Origin: Theropithecus gelada
Lineage: Eukaryota; Chordata; Mammalia; Primates; Cercopithecidae
Assembly (NCBI RefSeq): GCF_003255815.1
Contig: NC_037669.1
Span: 132,990,047 to 133,054,046 of the forward strand
Direction of reading: 5' to 3'
Length of the DNA stretch: 64,000 nt
In this document: positions 1-11,320 of the stretch, piece after piece
Layout of the letters: every line of letters begins with the position of its first letter
Numbering within the stretch: the stretch's first letter is position 1
Program-made: the position numbers and the translations under genes
Notes under the pieces: generated by a model
Database searches by the model: none
What the model was told of the DNA's origin: nothing
The model's input: the letters and a program-made list of their open reading frames with translations, nothing else

Positions 1-264
1 AGAGGAGACCGGTCCTGTAAACAACTATCATGGCAGGGTGTGTAAGGCCACAGAAGAATCAAGTAAAAGGAGAAGGAGGAGGACTAAAGAGGAACAAATC
101 ATTTTGCTGGGTTGGACATGAAGAAAGCCTTCCTGGAGGAAGCGACATTCTTTAAATAAATGAAAAGGAGTTTGCTGGAAGGAAGACCAAGTGGGGAAAG
201 ATGCAGAGGAAACAGATGCAAAGGTACAAAGTATAAAACAGTATCAGGTGTTGATAATGCTGAT
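1..264. other. Unassigned single-copy sequence
   Basis: I recognise no repeat family, RNA gene or credible reading frame here. The stretch is purine-rich near its start (many GGAG and AAAG runs), and that is all that stands out. Confidence 0.5.
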
Positions 265-512
265 GATAATCATAATAGCTAATCTTCATTGAGTGGTTCT
301 GTGTGCCAGGCACTGTGCTAAAACTAAGCACTTTGGGTGCACTGTTTCATTCAATCTTCACAAGAGATTCATCCCCATTTTATTGATAAGAAATGTAAAC
401 CTTAGATAAATTAATCTGTCCAAGATCCTACAGCTATTAAGCCACAGAGTTCAGGCCAAACTAGGAATGAAGTTTTTGCAGCCCACATTGTCCACCTCTC
501 CACTCTAGCATT
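265..512 (+). repeat. MIR SINE
   Basis: The order of MIR landmarks is complete: a CATTGAGTGG-like start, GTGCCAGGCACTGTGCTAA, a TTCAATCTTCACAA block, CCCCATTTTATTGATAAG and a CACAGAGTTCAGG-like tail. MIR is an ancient mammalian tRNA-derived SINE. The copy is diverged as expected and carries no transcription unit of its own that I can see. Confidence 0.9.
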
Positions 513-937
513 CAAAAAGCTTTAGGAAGCTATAAATAGTCTGATATTGCTAAAGCATGCAGTTGAAGGCACAGAGAGAAAACACACCTGACTGCTAAAA
601 TACTACATTTTTATCAACACTGATCTGTGTGACTATTAAATATAGTAAAACCTCCAATGTCACAAAGGTTAGGAGTGATGCTCCATACACAAACCACACA
701 TTAGTGTATATAGGTATTAGTGACCCTTGCTGTACACCAATCCCTGATTTCATTCTTGTCAGAACAGGTAGGACTTTGTGTGTTTATTTATCATTTTAAA
801 TACTGAAGTGGAACATCTTAAGATGTTCACCTGTAAATAAATTCACAAATCACACAAAATCCTTTTGCAGTCTATGTGTCCCAATCCCATGTTCGGAAAT
901 CACGATACACACAGGCATTTCCACATGAAGGTGCAGG

Positions 938-938
<1 letters not shown>

Positions 939-971
<33 letters not shown>
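939..971. repeat. (CA)n microsatellite, about 16 units
   Basis: An uninterrupted CA dinucleotide run of about 33 bases. Pure CA runs of this length are commonly length-polymorphic in human populations. Confidence 0.95.
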
Positions 972-973
<2 letters not shown>

Positions 974-1084
974 CTACACCAAATATAATCCCAAGGCTGT
1001 CTCTAGAAACCAGTAAAGATGATGATTATTTCTTGCTGGACAAGTGGAACATTTAATTGGCAAAGCAAAACAAAATGACAACTG

Positions 1085-1102
1085 TTTTTTTTTTTTTTTT
1101 TT
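1085..1102. repeat. Poly-T tract, 18 bases
   Basis: A run of 18 T. No retrotransposon body is recognisable on either side, so it is not clearly an Alu or L1 tail. Confidence 0.9.
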
Positions 1103-1574
1103 AGTTAATACAAGTAAGAATACTCTACAGCCTTATGTGCTTTCTTAGCTTTTGAGAAATTTTATTTGCTGTTTTTTTAAAATGTGGCTATTTGTGAGTT
1201 AAAACGCAGTTGTCTCCCAAGTCAAGAGAATGTGAGATCATTAACTTAAGGCTCCAAGTAACTCTTGTGGGCTGTGTGATCATTTCCTTATAAATGTCTT
1301 GCCCTCCTCAAGTAAGCCTGACAGAAAGGTGGATTTACATATTCAAATTGCCCCAATTGGAGAAAGGTCTTGTATGGGAGCTAATCCCTTCTTTACTACA
1401 AAAGGAAAACCACAACAAAAGCAGCACACATGGAAACAACTTTCCATCAACCTACTCAGTAAGTACTGGGTGCAAGATTTATTCAACCTGAGTTCCATGC
1501 AGCTTAAGCCGCCATAAACCTGGAGATCTCATGTCTAGAGCTCTCAGTTCAGGGCTTGTCATTGGTAAATTAAG

Positions 1575-1670
1575 AGCAATTATACCTACCTCTATATGTT
1601 ATTGGAAGAATTAAATTAGATAACGTGTTTAAAGTATCTAGTACAGTCCTGGGACCCAGGAGGCATTGGC
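1575..1670 (-). repeat. MIR fragment
   Basis: TATACCTACCTCTATATGTT, then TTAAATTAGATAACG and a GTACAGTCCTGG block match the reverse-complement MIR core (CCTACCTCATAGGGTTG, AAATGAGATAA, CAGTGCCTGG) in order. It is short and diverged. Confidence 0.65.
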
Positions 1671-1740
1671 TGCTGGTTGGCCCCATCCTCTTTCCCACAT
1701 AAATCCCACTCTCTCCTCTACCATCTGGTCATGAGTGTCA

Positions 1741-2057
1741 TTTTTTTTTTTTTTTTTGAGACGGACTCTCAGTCTGTCACCCAGACTGGAGTGCAGTGGC
1801 ATGATCTCGGCTCACTGCAAACTCTGCCTCCTGGGTTCACACCATTCTCCTGCCTCAGCCTCTTGAGTAACTGGGACTACAGGCGCCTGCCACCACGCCC
1901 GGCTAATTTTTTTTTTTTTTTTTTTTTTTTTTGTATTTTTAGTGGAGACGGGGTTTCACCATGTTAGCCAGGATGATCTCAATCTTCTGACCTTGTGATC
2001 CACCTGCCTCGGCCTCCCAAAGTGCTGGGATTACAGGCATGAGCCACTGAGCTGGCC
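1741..2057 (-). mobile_element. AluY-type SINE with target-site duplication
   Basis: A full Alu read from its tail: an oligo-T run, GAGACGGACTCTCAGTCTGT, both arms, and the head at TGAGCCACTGAGCTGGCC. The forms GTTAGCCAGGATG and CACCATTCTCCTGCCTC are typical of the AluY/Sc group. The direct repeats ATGAGTGTCA (1731) and ATGAGTGGCA (2058) are the target-site duplication, one base diverged. The middle A-rich linker has expanded to a T run of about 24. A 96-codon frame running into it is Alu antisense and not a gene. Confidence 0.96.
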
Positions 2058-2067
2058 ATGAGTGGCA

Positions 2068-3120
2068 TTTTTTATTACAGTAGTTTCTTAGACAGGTGAA
2101 GACAAAAATAAAAACAATAAAGCACAAGGAGTTGATGGCATAATCTTTTGATGTTTTTGGTGATTTCAAATAGTTGCTTCTGTGACCAAGTGGTAGGCAT
2201 ACGAAAGTATCAAGATGATGGGAATTTACTGCAGAGCCCAGTCTTGGGGGATGAAATTTACCAATAAATTATTGCCACAGAGTTTCACAGCTAATACAGG
2301 TCTGTGAATCATTCTATTAGTTTCACAACTAATACATCTATGCAAATAACTGAGAATCTTTTTCTTAAGAAAGGCTCAATGTAAGTAACTAATAGAGTAC
2401 AAGGTGTTTTTACAAACAAACCAAAAATAATGTTTCTCTTTTCTTATCACCTGTTTTATGTAAGGAAGAGGAAACTCCCCTTCAATCCAAGAAATTAAAT
2501 ACCTAAGATGACAAAACACTGCCTTTACTTTTGAATAAGTGGAAACTAGTATAGATTTAAGCTTTTATCTCTTTCAGTGTTGTTGCTATCTTTGCTTTAT
2601 TTTCTGAGATAAGAAAATATTCCAGTTTATAAGGAATGAGTGATTGACAACATACATGAAAATGAAGTAATTTTAACCAGATCTTCAGTGTCATTATTGC
2701 TGACAGAAAAGGGGAGCTAGGAAATTTAATTGCAATTTGTCAATATTTACAATCTCTAAATAAAATAGCAATCGCGATGGTAGCTTCTTGGGACCTTTGG
2801 CAGGCCACTTACATTGTACAAATTCTCTTTTCAGTAACTTGAAGTAGAGAGTACTATCCTCTCTCCTCTCTGCCAACCCTGTTAAAGTTCTTTTCATGCC
2901 CATTGGTCATTTTCTATATTTTTTTTTTTTTTAAGAAAACAACAGATGCAACATGCACAATCTCAATTCACACAGCTAGGCTAAGGAAGCCTGCAAGCAT
3001 GAGCAGAGTGTGGCAGTGAGTTCTTCAGGGGAGAAGCTGCCTGTTATGCCTGTCTGTCACCAATGCTCAACTTGTCCAGGACATCTAGTGAACAAATAAA
3101 AACAACCTTGTTGGTTAGAA
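2068..3120. other. Unassigned AT-rich sequence
   Basis: No repeat family or gene is recognised. A T run of about 14 lies at 2919-2932. A 69-codon open frame on the minus strand (2694-2903) has no recognisable domain, and I do not call it. Confidence 0.5.
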
Positions 3121-3335
3121 AGCTCAGACTTTGCATGCTCAGGTCCCCCACTTACTAGATGCTTGAGTTTTGGTAATGCGCTTACCCTCTCTGTATGTCA
3201 ATTTCTTCGTCCATAAAATGGAGTAACAACTGAACTTAGCTCACTGGTTGCCCTTAGGATTAGTTAATAAATGTAAAGCCCTTAGAGCAATGCCTGGCAA
3301 ATGGTAAATGCTAAATAAATTATTATTAATAGTAT
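3121..3335 (-). repeat. MIR SINE
   Basis: In reverse orientation: CCACTTACTAGATGCTTGAG, CTTACCCTCTCTGTATGTCA, CATAAAATGGAGTAA, then ATGTAAAGCCCTTAGAGCAA, TGCCTGGCAAATGGTAAATG and CTAAATAAATTATTATTA. All MIR landmarks are present in order. Confidence 0.93.
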
Positions 3336-3452
3336 TATCAGACTCAGCCACACCGTTCTTAAATGAATTGGACAGAAGCTTCATTATCTGTTAGACTGTC
3401 ATTTCTCAGAAAATAAATGTAAAGGCTTTAAGCCCCTTAAGCAGTTAGGTAG

Positions 3453-3822
3453 TGTCTCAGTCTGCTTGGGCTCCTGTAACAAAATACTATAAACTGGAGA
3501 GCTGATAAAAAAAAATTATTTTTCACAGTTTGGGAACTGGAAAGTCCAAGATTAAGGTACCACCAGATTTGCTGTCTGGTGAGACGTCAACCTCTTGGTT
3601 ACTGGGAGTTATCTTCAAGCTGTGTCCACAAACGGCAAAAGGGACCAGCTAGCTCTCTGTGGTCTTTTTCATAAGGGCACTAATCCCATTCATAAGGGCC
3701 CTGCCCTTATCATTTAATCACCTTTCCAAAGGCCCTACCTCCTAATACTACAGCCTTGGGAGTTAGGATTTTTAACATATGAAGTTGGGGGTAGAGGAGA
3801 CACAAACATTCAAACCACAGCA
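3453..3822 (-). mobile_element. MLT1A/B-type solo LTR (ERVL-MaLR)
   Basis: A 370-bp solo LTR in reverse orientation. TGTCTCAGTCTGCTTGGGC marks its 3' end, followed by AACAAAATACTATAAACTGG, GGAAAGTCCAAGATTAAGG, GGGCACTAATCCCATTCATA and GACACAAACATTCAAACCAC. Candidate 5-bp target duplications are GGTAG before and GGTGG after (4 of 5 match). MLT1 elements are long-dead MaLR retrotransposons, and only an LTR is left. Confidence 0.94.
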
Positions 3823-4067
3823 GGTGGGGCAGATAAAGGAATGAGAGTTTTACTGGAGAAAGAAAGGACCCCTTGAATATGAATAACAACTCTAAGAAAA
3901 AAAAGTGAGGGTTATAATTTGCAGAACAACAGAATATTTGACCTCACAAAAGTAATCCTTCTGTAAAGTCAAAGTAATAGGACCTGTGGCTCCTATAAAG
4001 CAGACTTGATTTATAAAATTATAAATAAAAATTAGCTTTCTATTTTCTGTGAAATAGAACGGTTCTG

Positions 4068-4375
4068 CGAGCCATTAACAAATTCTCAAACCCAGAGAAG
4101 AGGTCATGGGAACCCCAATTTATAGCTGGTCAGTCAGAAATATGGGTGACCCAAACTCGTGATTGGTGTCTCAAATGGGGGCAGTCTTATGGAAGTAAGC
4201 CCCTAACTTGTGGGATATGACGCTAACTCCATGTAGATAGTGTTAGAATTGAATTTAATTGTAGGACACCTAGTTAGTGTATGGACAATTACAGGCTTTG
4301 TTGGTGGTAAAAGGAAAAACCCCAAGCATTTGGTGTTCAGTGGGTGAAATAAAGATTCTGAGAGTAGTAAATACA
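4068..4375. repeat. LTR-like interspersed repeat, family not named
   Basis: The block with AAATTCTCAAACCCAGAGAA, GGTCATGGGAACCCC, TAGCTGGTCAGTCAGAA, GTGGGATATGACGCTAACTC and GTAGGACACCTAGTTAGTGT reads like a sequence I have seen repeatedly in human DNA and associate with an old LTR, but I cannot name the family. The adjacent 3823-4067 shows nothing recognisable. Confidence 0.45.
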
Positions 4376-4479
4376 TCTCTCTCTCCCCGCCTTCCCCACC
4401 CCACCCTCCTACCTCACTGGCCATTCCTTCAATCTTTCTTGCTGGTTGCTCCTCAAATTCCTAACTTCTAAGTGGTAAG

Positions 4480-5545
4480 GTATTTTGAGGCTAAGCCCTC
4501 CACTCTTTTCTCTAGCTTCCCTCACTCCTTGAATGATCTCCTCCAGGGGTCTGGCTTTAGCACCATCTATACACAGACGACGCTCATGTTTACATCTCAA
4601 GATCTAACCTCTCCTCTGAGCTCTGGGCTATTATTCTAACTTCCTACTTGACAAGGTCTCTGAATGTCTAGCAGATATCTCAAACCAAGCATGTCCAAAA
4701 CAGAGCTCCCAGCTTTCCACTTGAAACCTGCTCCATTGTCAGCCTTTCCCATCTCAGTTAATGGCTCTGTCATTTCCCTATAGTCAATTCACCTTAGTTC
4801 CTTTCTCTCACATCCCCAACTCCATTCTCCTCCTCTCCTCCATACCCATATTCAATGAACTAGCAAATGCTATTTGCTCTACTTTTGAAATGTATCCAGA
4901 TCTGTCCACTTCTCACCATTCTCACAGCCACAACTTCAGGCTATTGCAATAATCTCCTAACTGGTCACTCTCCTCCTACTTTTTTCCCCCTTATCATCAG
5001 CCAAACTGATCCTTTTGAAAACATAGATCACATAACTCCCTGGCTTAAAAACCTTCAGATGGCTTCCTGCTATACTCACGATGATATCCCAAGTCCTCAT
5101 TATGTCCTATATGGCTGTGTGTGATGTGTCACTCCCCTATCTAGCCACCTGATCTCCTCTATGCCCACACGTGTTCACCAAGCTGCAATCCCAGGGGCCT
5201 CTTTGCTCTTCCTTATAACACCAGACGTGTTTTCCCACCCTCCACCCCAGCCCCAGTGTTTTCTCTGGATCACGCTTGCCTTGGATTTTTTCATGGCTGG
5301 CTCCTCCTCATTCACATCTTTATTCAAATGTCCTGACCAACCAGTCTAAATATCCACTACCAGCACAGATTCACTCTCAATCCTCTTAACATCATCTGCA
5401 ACTCTACCTTTACTTGCTCCTTGTGTCCCCCATGAGAGTGTAAGCTCCATTGAGAAAGATGTTGCCTGTTACCCCTACCATTGTGTTCTAAGCGAATACC
5501 CAGAATGTAATAGATGCTCAATAAATTGTCTTAATGAATTTGTCT
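4480..5545 (+). mobile_element. L2 LINE, 3' part
   Basis: A long L2 copy in sense orientation. It contains the pyrimidine-rich 3' region (CTCAAACCAAGCATGTCCAA, AACTGATCCTTTTGAAAACA, CCTCTTTGCTCTTCC, TCATGGCTGGCTCCTCCTCA) and ends with AGTGTAAGCTCCATTGAGAA, TAGATGCTCAATAAATTGTC, the standard L2 3' terminus. At about 1 kb it is the longest L2 in the window. Open frames of 62-85 codons inside it are incidental. Confidence 0.9.
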
Positions 5546-5697
5546 GTTATCTTCCCCTTCAGCCTACAGCTCCAGAAGACGTAGGCTAAGCAATAGTAGA
5601 TATCCACAGGTAGGAGGGTGGTAATTGTAACAAATTTATCCATGAGAAAAAGCCATACTTGAGTACCCAAAGGCCTCTGAGTCTAAAATATGACCAT

Positions 5698-5850
5698 ACA
5701 GAGTCAGATAAACATGTGTTCAAATCCCAACTCCGTAACTTATGTATATGTGACTTTAGCAATTTACCTTTCAGCGCTTCAGTTTGCTTCTCAGTAGGAT
5801 GGAAATGCTACTACTTACTGGTTGTGTCATTGGGTGCACTAAGAACTTCT
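5698..5850 (-). repeat. MIR SINE fragment
   Basis: GTGTTCAAATCCCAACTCCG, ATGTGACTTTAGCAATTTAC and CTTCAGTTTGCTTCTCAGTA are reverse-complement MIR landmarks in order. It lies between an L2 on the plus strand and an L2 on the minus strand. Confidence 0.8.
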
Positions 5851-5871
5851 TGGATATAGTAGCCATGTCTT

Positions 5872-6160
5872 GATTTCATTCACACATTTGTTTATTCAAT
5901 CAACAAAACATTTTTATCAAGAATCTACTACATTCTAGTCATTGGGCTAATTACTGAGAAGTCAACCATTCAACAGTGAGGAAGGCAGACATGAGCCAGG
6001 CCCTTGGGAGCTTATTGATTAGTAGACTATTATAAGAATGTGTGACTTTGGTTTCAATAAGGGAAGTACAGGGTAAAATAAGCACAAAACAGAGGGCTAA
6101 ACATATTCTGAAGGGGAGATCAGAAACGGTTTCCTAAATTAAATTACATCTAAGGATGCA
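5872..6160 (-). mobile_element. L2 LINE, 3' end
   Basis: It begins TTTGTTTATTCAATCAACAA, ATCTACTACATTCTAGTCAT, CAACAGTGAGGAAGGCAGAC, which is the L2 3' terminus on the complementary strand, and then continues into L2 with CAGGCCCTTGGGAGCTTATT. The distal boundary is fuzzy. Confidence 0.75.
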
Positions 6161-8099
6161 TAATAATAAGTGCTACTTAGGTGGTGGTCACAAGGGCACA
6201 CAGGAGTTGCAAAGATCTTCTGCTTTAGAGGAATGTAGGGAAGACACCATGGCTAGAATGGCAGGCTGCGGAAAAATGGTGGGCGAGGAGGCCACTAAGG
6301 TAGGCATGAGCTCTAAGAGAAGAGGTAAATAATGCATGGGGGATTTATTCCAAAACAACCATGCAGTAGTAGAAGCAATGAACTAGCTACACATGCATGA
6401 ATAGATATTTAAAATGTATTAAAGGGAAAACGTAAGAAAGAATGAGAACTATAGCATATTAACACATAAAATTACACAAAGTGATTACATATTTTATAAA
6501 GAATCACACATCACTGTACTCATACCGAACACAATCTAGTGGATACTTTAGGGAGGAGGGATGAGTGTGATCATTAGGAGCTACGAGGAAAATAAATTCA
6601 CAAGAGAGGGACCTTGCACGGACTGTCAGTGAAAGTGTTCAAAGAACTAAGGAGTGAGTTAGCTCAGTTCTAAATCCAGGTCCGAAGTGAAGGAACAACT
6701 GGAGGGGTGAAGTGGGAGAAGGCCAAAGACTGGATCACCAGCAGTCCTAGGAAATAATATTTATGGGACATTTAGGGAAGAGTAAATGGCCCTTTATGGC
6801 TTGATATCCCCATGAGGCCACAGCCCATATCTGCTTTGCTCATTTCTGAACTATCCATTCCCCACCAACCAGCCCTGCTGAGGCCTATAGACCAAGAAGC
6901 ACAGAGACTGGATGAAGCCTCTCTCTGCCTCACTAGCTGGGGCCCCCAAAATGAAATGAAGCAAAGAAACCCACATAGGTGTATGCAGTTTGAATATACA
7001 TTAAATTAAATCAATGTAGTATTTCCATTTCAAAATGGAGAAAACTACCTAGCATTATTACTTCTCAAAACAATGTACCTATTCCAGATTTAAGCTTCAG
7101 CAGCTGCTGGGCATTTAAAGTGTTCCTTTCTGATGTAAAGAGAAGAGAGTGCTGCTTCTGTCCCAGCAAACCAGCAACTTAGATGTGAAACACCATGGAC
7201 AAGAGGGTGATTCAATGTCAGCACTAGAATGATTCCTGGCAAGTTTCTATGAGAAATACCCACATTATGGAATTTTAGACTCAGCCCAGAAAAGGAAAAT
7301 ACAAAACTTGTTTCATAAATATTTCATTTCAAAATGGTGAGCTTTAGTTTGGGCTTTTTGTCCTAAATTGTCCTGTAAAACATGTTTACTCTTTAGATGA
7401 GGAGAATGTCGATCCTAAAATACCCTTAATTCAAGCCATAAGCTATTACAACTCCATTTTGTATTTAATTTAGTCACCAAGTACCTCAAGAGTGGAGTAT
7501 GACATATCCCAGGAAGCTTTATAAGTGTCGATCAAATCATATGACAGTGCCTAAAAGGGGAAAGCGTAAGTCAAGTCAATTTACCTACAAAAGAAGTAAT
7601 TCTCCAGGTTTTTAAAATGTAAAAGACAGGAAATCCACAGATTTCTTGCAAATATACAAATACTGTGTATACATTTTACAACTGAGAGGACATTTAATAA
7701 CATTAAACATTAAGTTTATACTAATTTGTAAATAACCTTCAGGTGAAATCTTTGTGAATGAAAGTGGATAATTTTCCATGATGTGAATCAGAGTTATACC
7801 TGAACTATACCATTAATTCACAATAGACCTATATAGAAATAAATGAAAAGCCTAGTACTAGAGGCTAGTGTAAGATACAGAGATGCTTGAAAATGCACTT
7901 TAATTTGAAGCAAAAACATGCAGAGGAAGGCCTGTGGAAATGGCAAATCATTTTATGTAGCTTTTATATCAATGAAGTTAGATCAATACAGGATGATCAT
8001 ATCAGGAATAAATAAAATCTACCACCCTTGGTTCATCTGAGTGGCAAAGTTGGAGATCTCCTCACTCAAGGCAAAAATGTCAGAAGTCACCAGGCATTT
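6161..8099. other. Unassigned, apparently single-copy sequence
   Basis: About 1.9 kb without a repeat family or gene that I can name. Scattered open frames are under 70 codons and show no domain. Some of the first few hundred bases could be very old L2 sequence, but I cannot demonstrate that. Confidence 0.45.
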
Positions 8100-8265
8100 T
8101 AATTGCTCATACAAAATGAAGAGAAGAAAGCACAATATCTATACCAACTAAAAGTTCGGGCACTCGCTATTGTTCTCAGCAGTCAATTCATTAATTATGG
8201 TTCTGATTGCACATCTCTTATCAAAGCTAATTATTTATTTTTTAAAATGGTGTTGCAACTTCAAA
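8100..8265. other. Candidate conserved non-coding element, homeodomain/TCF-like sites
   Basis: A single-copy AT-rich block with ATTCATTAATTATGG (homeodomain-like TAATTA), CTTATCAAAGCTAATTATTT (TCF/LEF-like TCAAAG next to another TAATTA) and a clean lack of repeat signatures. Conservation is inferred from texture alone and is not shown by a single sequence. Confidence 0.25.
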
Positions 8266-10518
8266 GCCATTAGTGCCAATAAACAGTAATGTATTAGAAA
8301 CGCCACAGGTGAGTATCAGTGCTCAAGAAATTCAGTTTCGCCAGCATTCACCCATGCAGACCCATGGGATTGGTATTGGACATTTCAGTAGGAAAATTAC
8401 TACCTTTCCCATTCAAAGTCTAAATAGAAGCCTAATTCATGAATTAATGCTTACTCTTTCCTGCTACAGATATTAGTTGTTATTCATTTCTAAGCTTTTA
8501 CCATACCCATCTCTGCAACTATTTTTTCCTGAAATTTTGAATAGATTTGTCTTTTATCACTCTTCTCCCCAGGTGCTTAGAAGGATAAATACTATTATCA
8601 AGGTGTACTGTAAAAGTGAATACATTTTAATAGGATTATGATAACAGAATCTTTATCCAGTGACTATTGCAAAGAGAAGAGAGAAGATTTCTGCTTTCAG
8701 ATTAGAGTACGGACTTTGAAATGAAAAGCGGATTATCTTATTAGCCTGACAACTGATGTACAGCACTCAAATTCCTGTTTCTTGTTTGTAAAGGGAATCA
8801 TTTTACGTGAACATGCTTCTGACTGGCTACTAGTATGATATTCATTACAGCGAAAGAGCAAGAGAAAATACAAGGACTGCCATTCTGCACGTCTCACACC
8901 AGATGTGATTACTTTTTTCTGAAGCTGAAAAACAGTCAGACACCTCAGTAGCTAAAAATGTGCAGCTGCTGCGTGTAAGTAGTAGATACATGAAATTGTC
9001 TACTGAAGCATACGCTCATGGAGATTGGTTAATGTTTTTAATTCAACTATAAAATAATTTAATGAGTCTAGTCTTTCCTACAGTTAAGAAAAACCATGTT
9101 TAACTGAACATGAACTAAGGGCTGGGGTCTTGACATTAAGAAATTGTTGATCCCAGAAAGACATGGGGCTGTATCTGGTGAAATCTGAACACAAAGATCA
9201 GTCTGGGACACAGTAGATGGGCTTGAGTTCATGTCCAAAAAGGAGCATTGTTGAGGACAGCTAAAGCCAGCTCCTGCGAGGTCACTACCTAGAGCCCTGT
9301 TGGCAAAGATGAGGTGCAGAGAAGATGTCAACAACCAAAGAAGGTTGCCATTATAATGAAACACATGGGGATGATAGCTGATGCCCACTGAATGACTCTC
9401 CTCTCCCCATGAAGCAACCTTGCCTCCAACAGGACCAACCACCAGTTTTCACAGATATGCCAGGCTCCCTTCTGCTTGATTTCATTTAAATTTTCCTCTT
9501 GATCTGTGGTCTCTATATTCCAAAAATAAGCAGCTCCTCCATCAAGCATACAGGAATAAGAACACTGTCTATACACATTTACTTTTACTATTTTAAATTT
9601 AAAAATTAAGATTGTGATTTTTCACTTGATGTCATGGTTTTGAAATAGAGCTTAATAGTCGGTTTGCCAGCTTCTAAGGTATAAGGGTATTTTAGAGAAA
9701 GAATTGTGCAATTGATTGGCAAGAAATTAAGAACTACAGTATAATAATAACTAGAGAAAAAGAGATATTCAAAATATGTGACAACCAGTGTCCTTGCTGC
9801 GCCAAGCACTAATCCTTGGGTTGCTGGATTTGGAAATGGGAATGGGGAAACCAGTCCCAGAGAAGATGCTGAGAGAGCAGAGGTGAATGATCTTGTGGGG
9901 CAGCAGTTATTAACAGCTGATGTGGAATAACTTCAATACTGTAACTAATGATACAGGTACATATTAGATAAATATCAACTTGCTTATGATGAGAATGAAG
10001 TTACATCAACCAACATGGATAATAAAGAAACTGCCTCTAAAATGTCATTATTTGACCCATCCAAGGTCAAGTCCTATTTCGCAAAACAAAAGTCCATGAA
10101 GTTAAGACCTCATAGAGATCAGACATCTTTCAGCAACTCTAATCTCATTTTTCTGTTCTAAGGATTCTAAGGGATTCACAAGGATTCCCTGTATTCTCTG
10201 CTTCTAAGTGAACTCATCCCAGGTAACACATTGGCTCTCTCCATTTTGTAGATGTACAAAGAAAGACAACATTGAAGGATGGAATCGTGTAAGGTAGGGT
10301 CTGATATCTGTCCTCCTAAAACTTCCCCACTCTAGAATCAAAGAAATCATCATGGATGTATATTTAAAACTTCTAATAGTTAAAAAAAAAAATACAGATT
10401 CTGTCCAAAAAAACTGCAGAAAACTGCAGAGAATTAAAACAAAAAAGATCCTGAAGACCACTGAGGTGCCTCTGAACAAATTTTCCACCTTCCTTTTCTA
10501 GAATATCAAATCTCTGCT
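8266..10518. other. Unassigned, apparently single-copy sequence
   Basis: About 2.2 kb with no recognised repeat or gene. A 124-codon minus-strand frame (9068-9442) has no ordered domain, signal or membrane pattern and no coding context, so it is not called. Confidence 0.45.
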
Positions 10519-10565
10519 ATCTAATATCTAGTTTCTACAGTATCTGTAATATCTAATATCTAGTT
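10519..10565. repeat. Short direct repeat, 15 bp twice
   Basis: ATCTAATATCTAGTT occurs at 10519-10533 and again at 10551-10565, a 32-bp period. It looks like a local replication-slippage duplication. Confidence 0.85.
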
Positions 10566-10574
10566 CTTTTGAAC

Positions 10575-10675
10575 GAAACATAAGAACCTTGAGGCCAATA
10601 TTTGTCTTTGTCCCCAGTGTTGGTCCTGGTCTGGACTTATAGCAGCTTCTCAATCCATTATTGTGAATGAAGGAA
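10575..10675 (+). repeat. Possible L2 3' end fragment
   Basis: AAGAACCTTGAGGCCAATAT, TTTGTCTTTGTCCCCAGTGT and a CTCAATCCATTATTGTGAAT ending resemble a decayed L2 3' terminus (CTTGAGGGCAGG, TCCCCAGCGCC, TCAATAAATATTTGTTGAA). The match is weak. Confidence 0.45.
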
Positions 10676-10757
10676 ACGTCACTTTGAAGATGGCTAGGAG
10701 CATAGATTTTGAACATTGCCAAGAGAAAACATGTAAAGGAGAAAAAGCTCTCGTCAA

Positions 10758-11320
10758 AGAGCCAGGAGGCCCAGACCCTGTTCCTATCACTAACCAACTA
10801 ATTACCTGTGTGACTGACAAAGGCTCTTTCCTGGCTGATATGATTTGGCTGTGCCCCACCCAAAATCCTTATCTTGAATTGTAATCTGAATTATAATCCC
10901 CACGTGTTTGGGGAGGGACCTCATGGGAGGTGATTAGGTCATGGGGGAGGTTCCCCCATGCTGTTCTTTTGATAGTGAGCAAGTTCTCAGAAGATCTAAT
11001 GGTTTTATAAAGGGCTTCTCCTCCCTTTGCTCTGCACTTCTCTCTCCTGCTGCCATGTGAAGAAGGATGTGTTTGCTTCCTGTTTCGCCATGATTGTATT
11101 AATAAGTTTACTGAGGCCTCCCCAGCCATGTGGAACTGTGAGTCAATTAAACCTCTTTCCTTTATAAATTACCCAGTCTCAAGCAGTTCTTCACAGCAGC
11201 ATGCGAACAGACTAATACACTGGCTTCCCCAGCCTCTACCTCCTCATCATGAAAATGAAGGTAGCCCCTGTCCTGCCCGGCTCCCCAGGTTATGGTGAGG
11301 TCAGTTTCAAGGCCAGGGCA
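10758..11320 (-). repeat. MIR SINE, split by an MST LTR
   Basis: The left part (to 10835) has TAATTACCTGTGTGACTGAC and AAAGGCTCTTTCCTGG. The right part (from 11220) resumes with CAGCCTCTACCTCCTCATCA, TGAAAATGAAGG and GGTTATGGTGAGGTCA. Together they give the reverse-complement MIR order, so the LTR at 10836-11219 landed inside this older SINE. Confidence 0.65.
10836..11219 (+). mobile_element. MST/THE1-clade solo LTR (ERVL-MaLR) with perfect target duplication
   Basis: A 384-bp solo LTR: TGATATGATTTGGCTGTGCC start, ATCTTGAATTGTAATCTGAA, GGTTTTATAAAGGGCTTC, CCCCAGCCATGTGGAACTGT, AATTAAACCTCTTTCC (polyadenylation region) and GACTAATACA end. The 5-bp target duplication CTGGC is identical on both sides (10831-10835 and 11220-11224), the length expected for ERVL-class elements. 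Its length and a few MST-like bases favour MST over THE1. Confidence 0.95.

Larger units (their letters stand above)
513..1574. other. Unassigned sequence with CA and T tracts
   Basis: Apart from the CA microsatellite and the T tract listed separately, this kilobase shows no repeat family or gene I recognise. A 63-codon open frame at 865-1056 is only a read-through of the CA tract (a run of Thr-His codons) and is not a gene. Confidence 0.5.
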
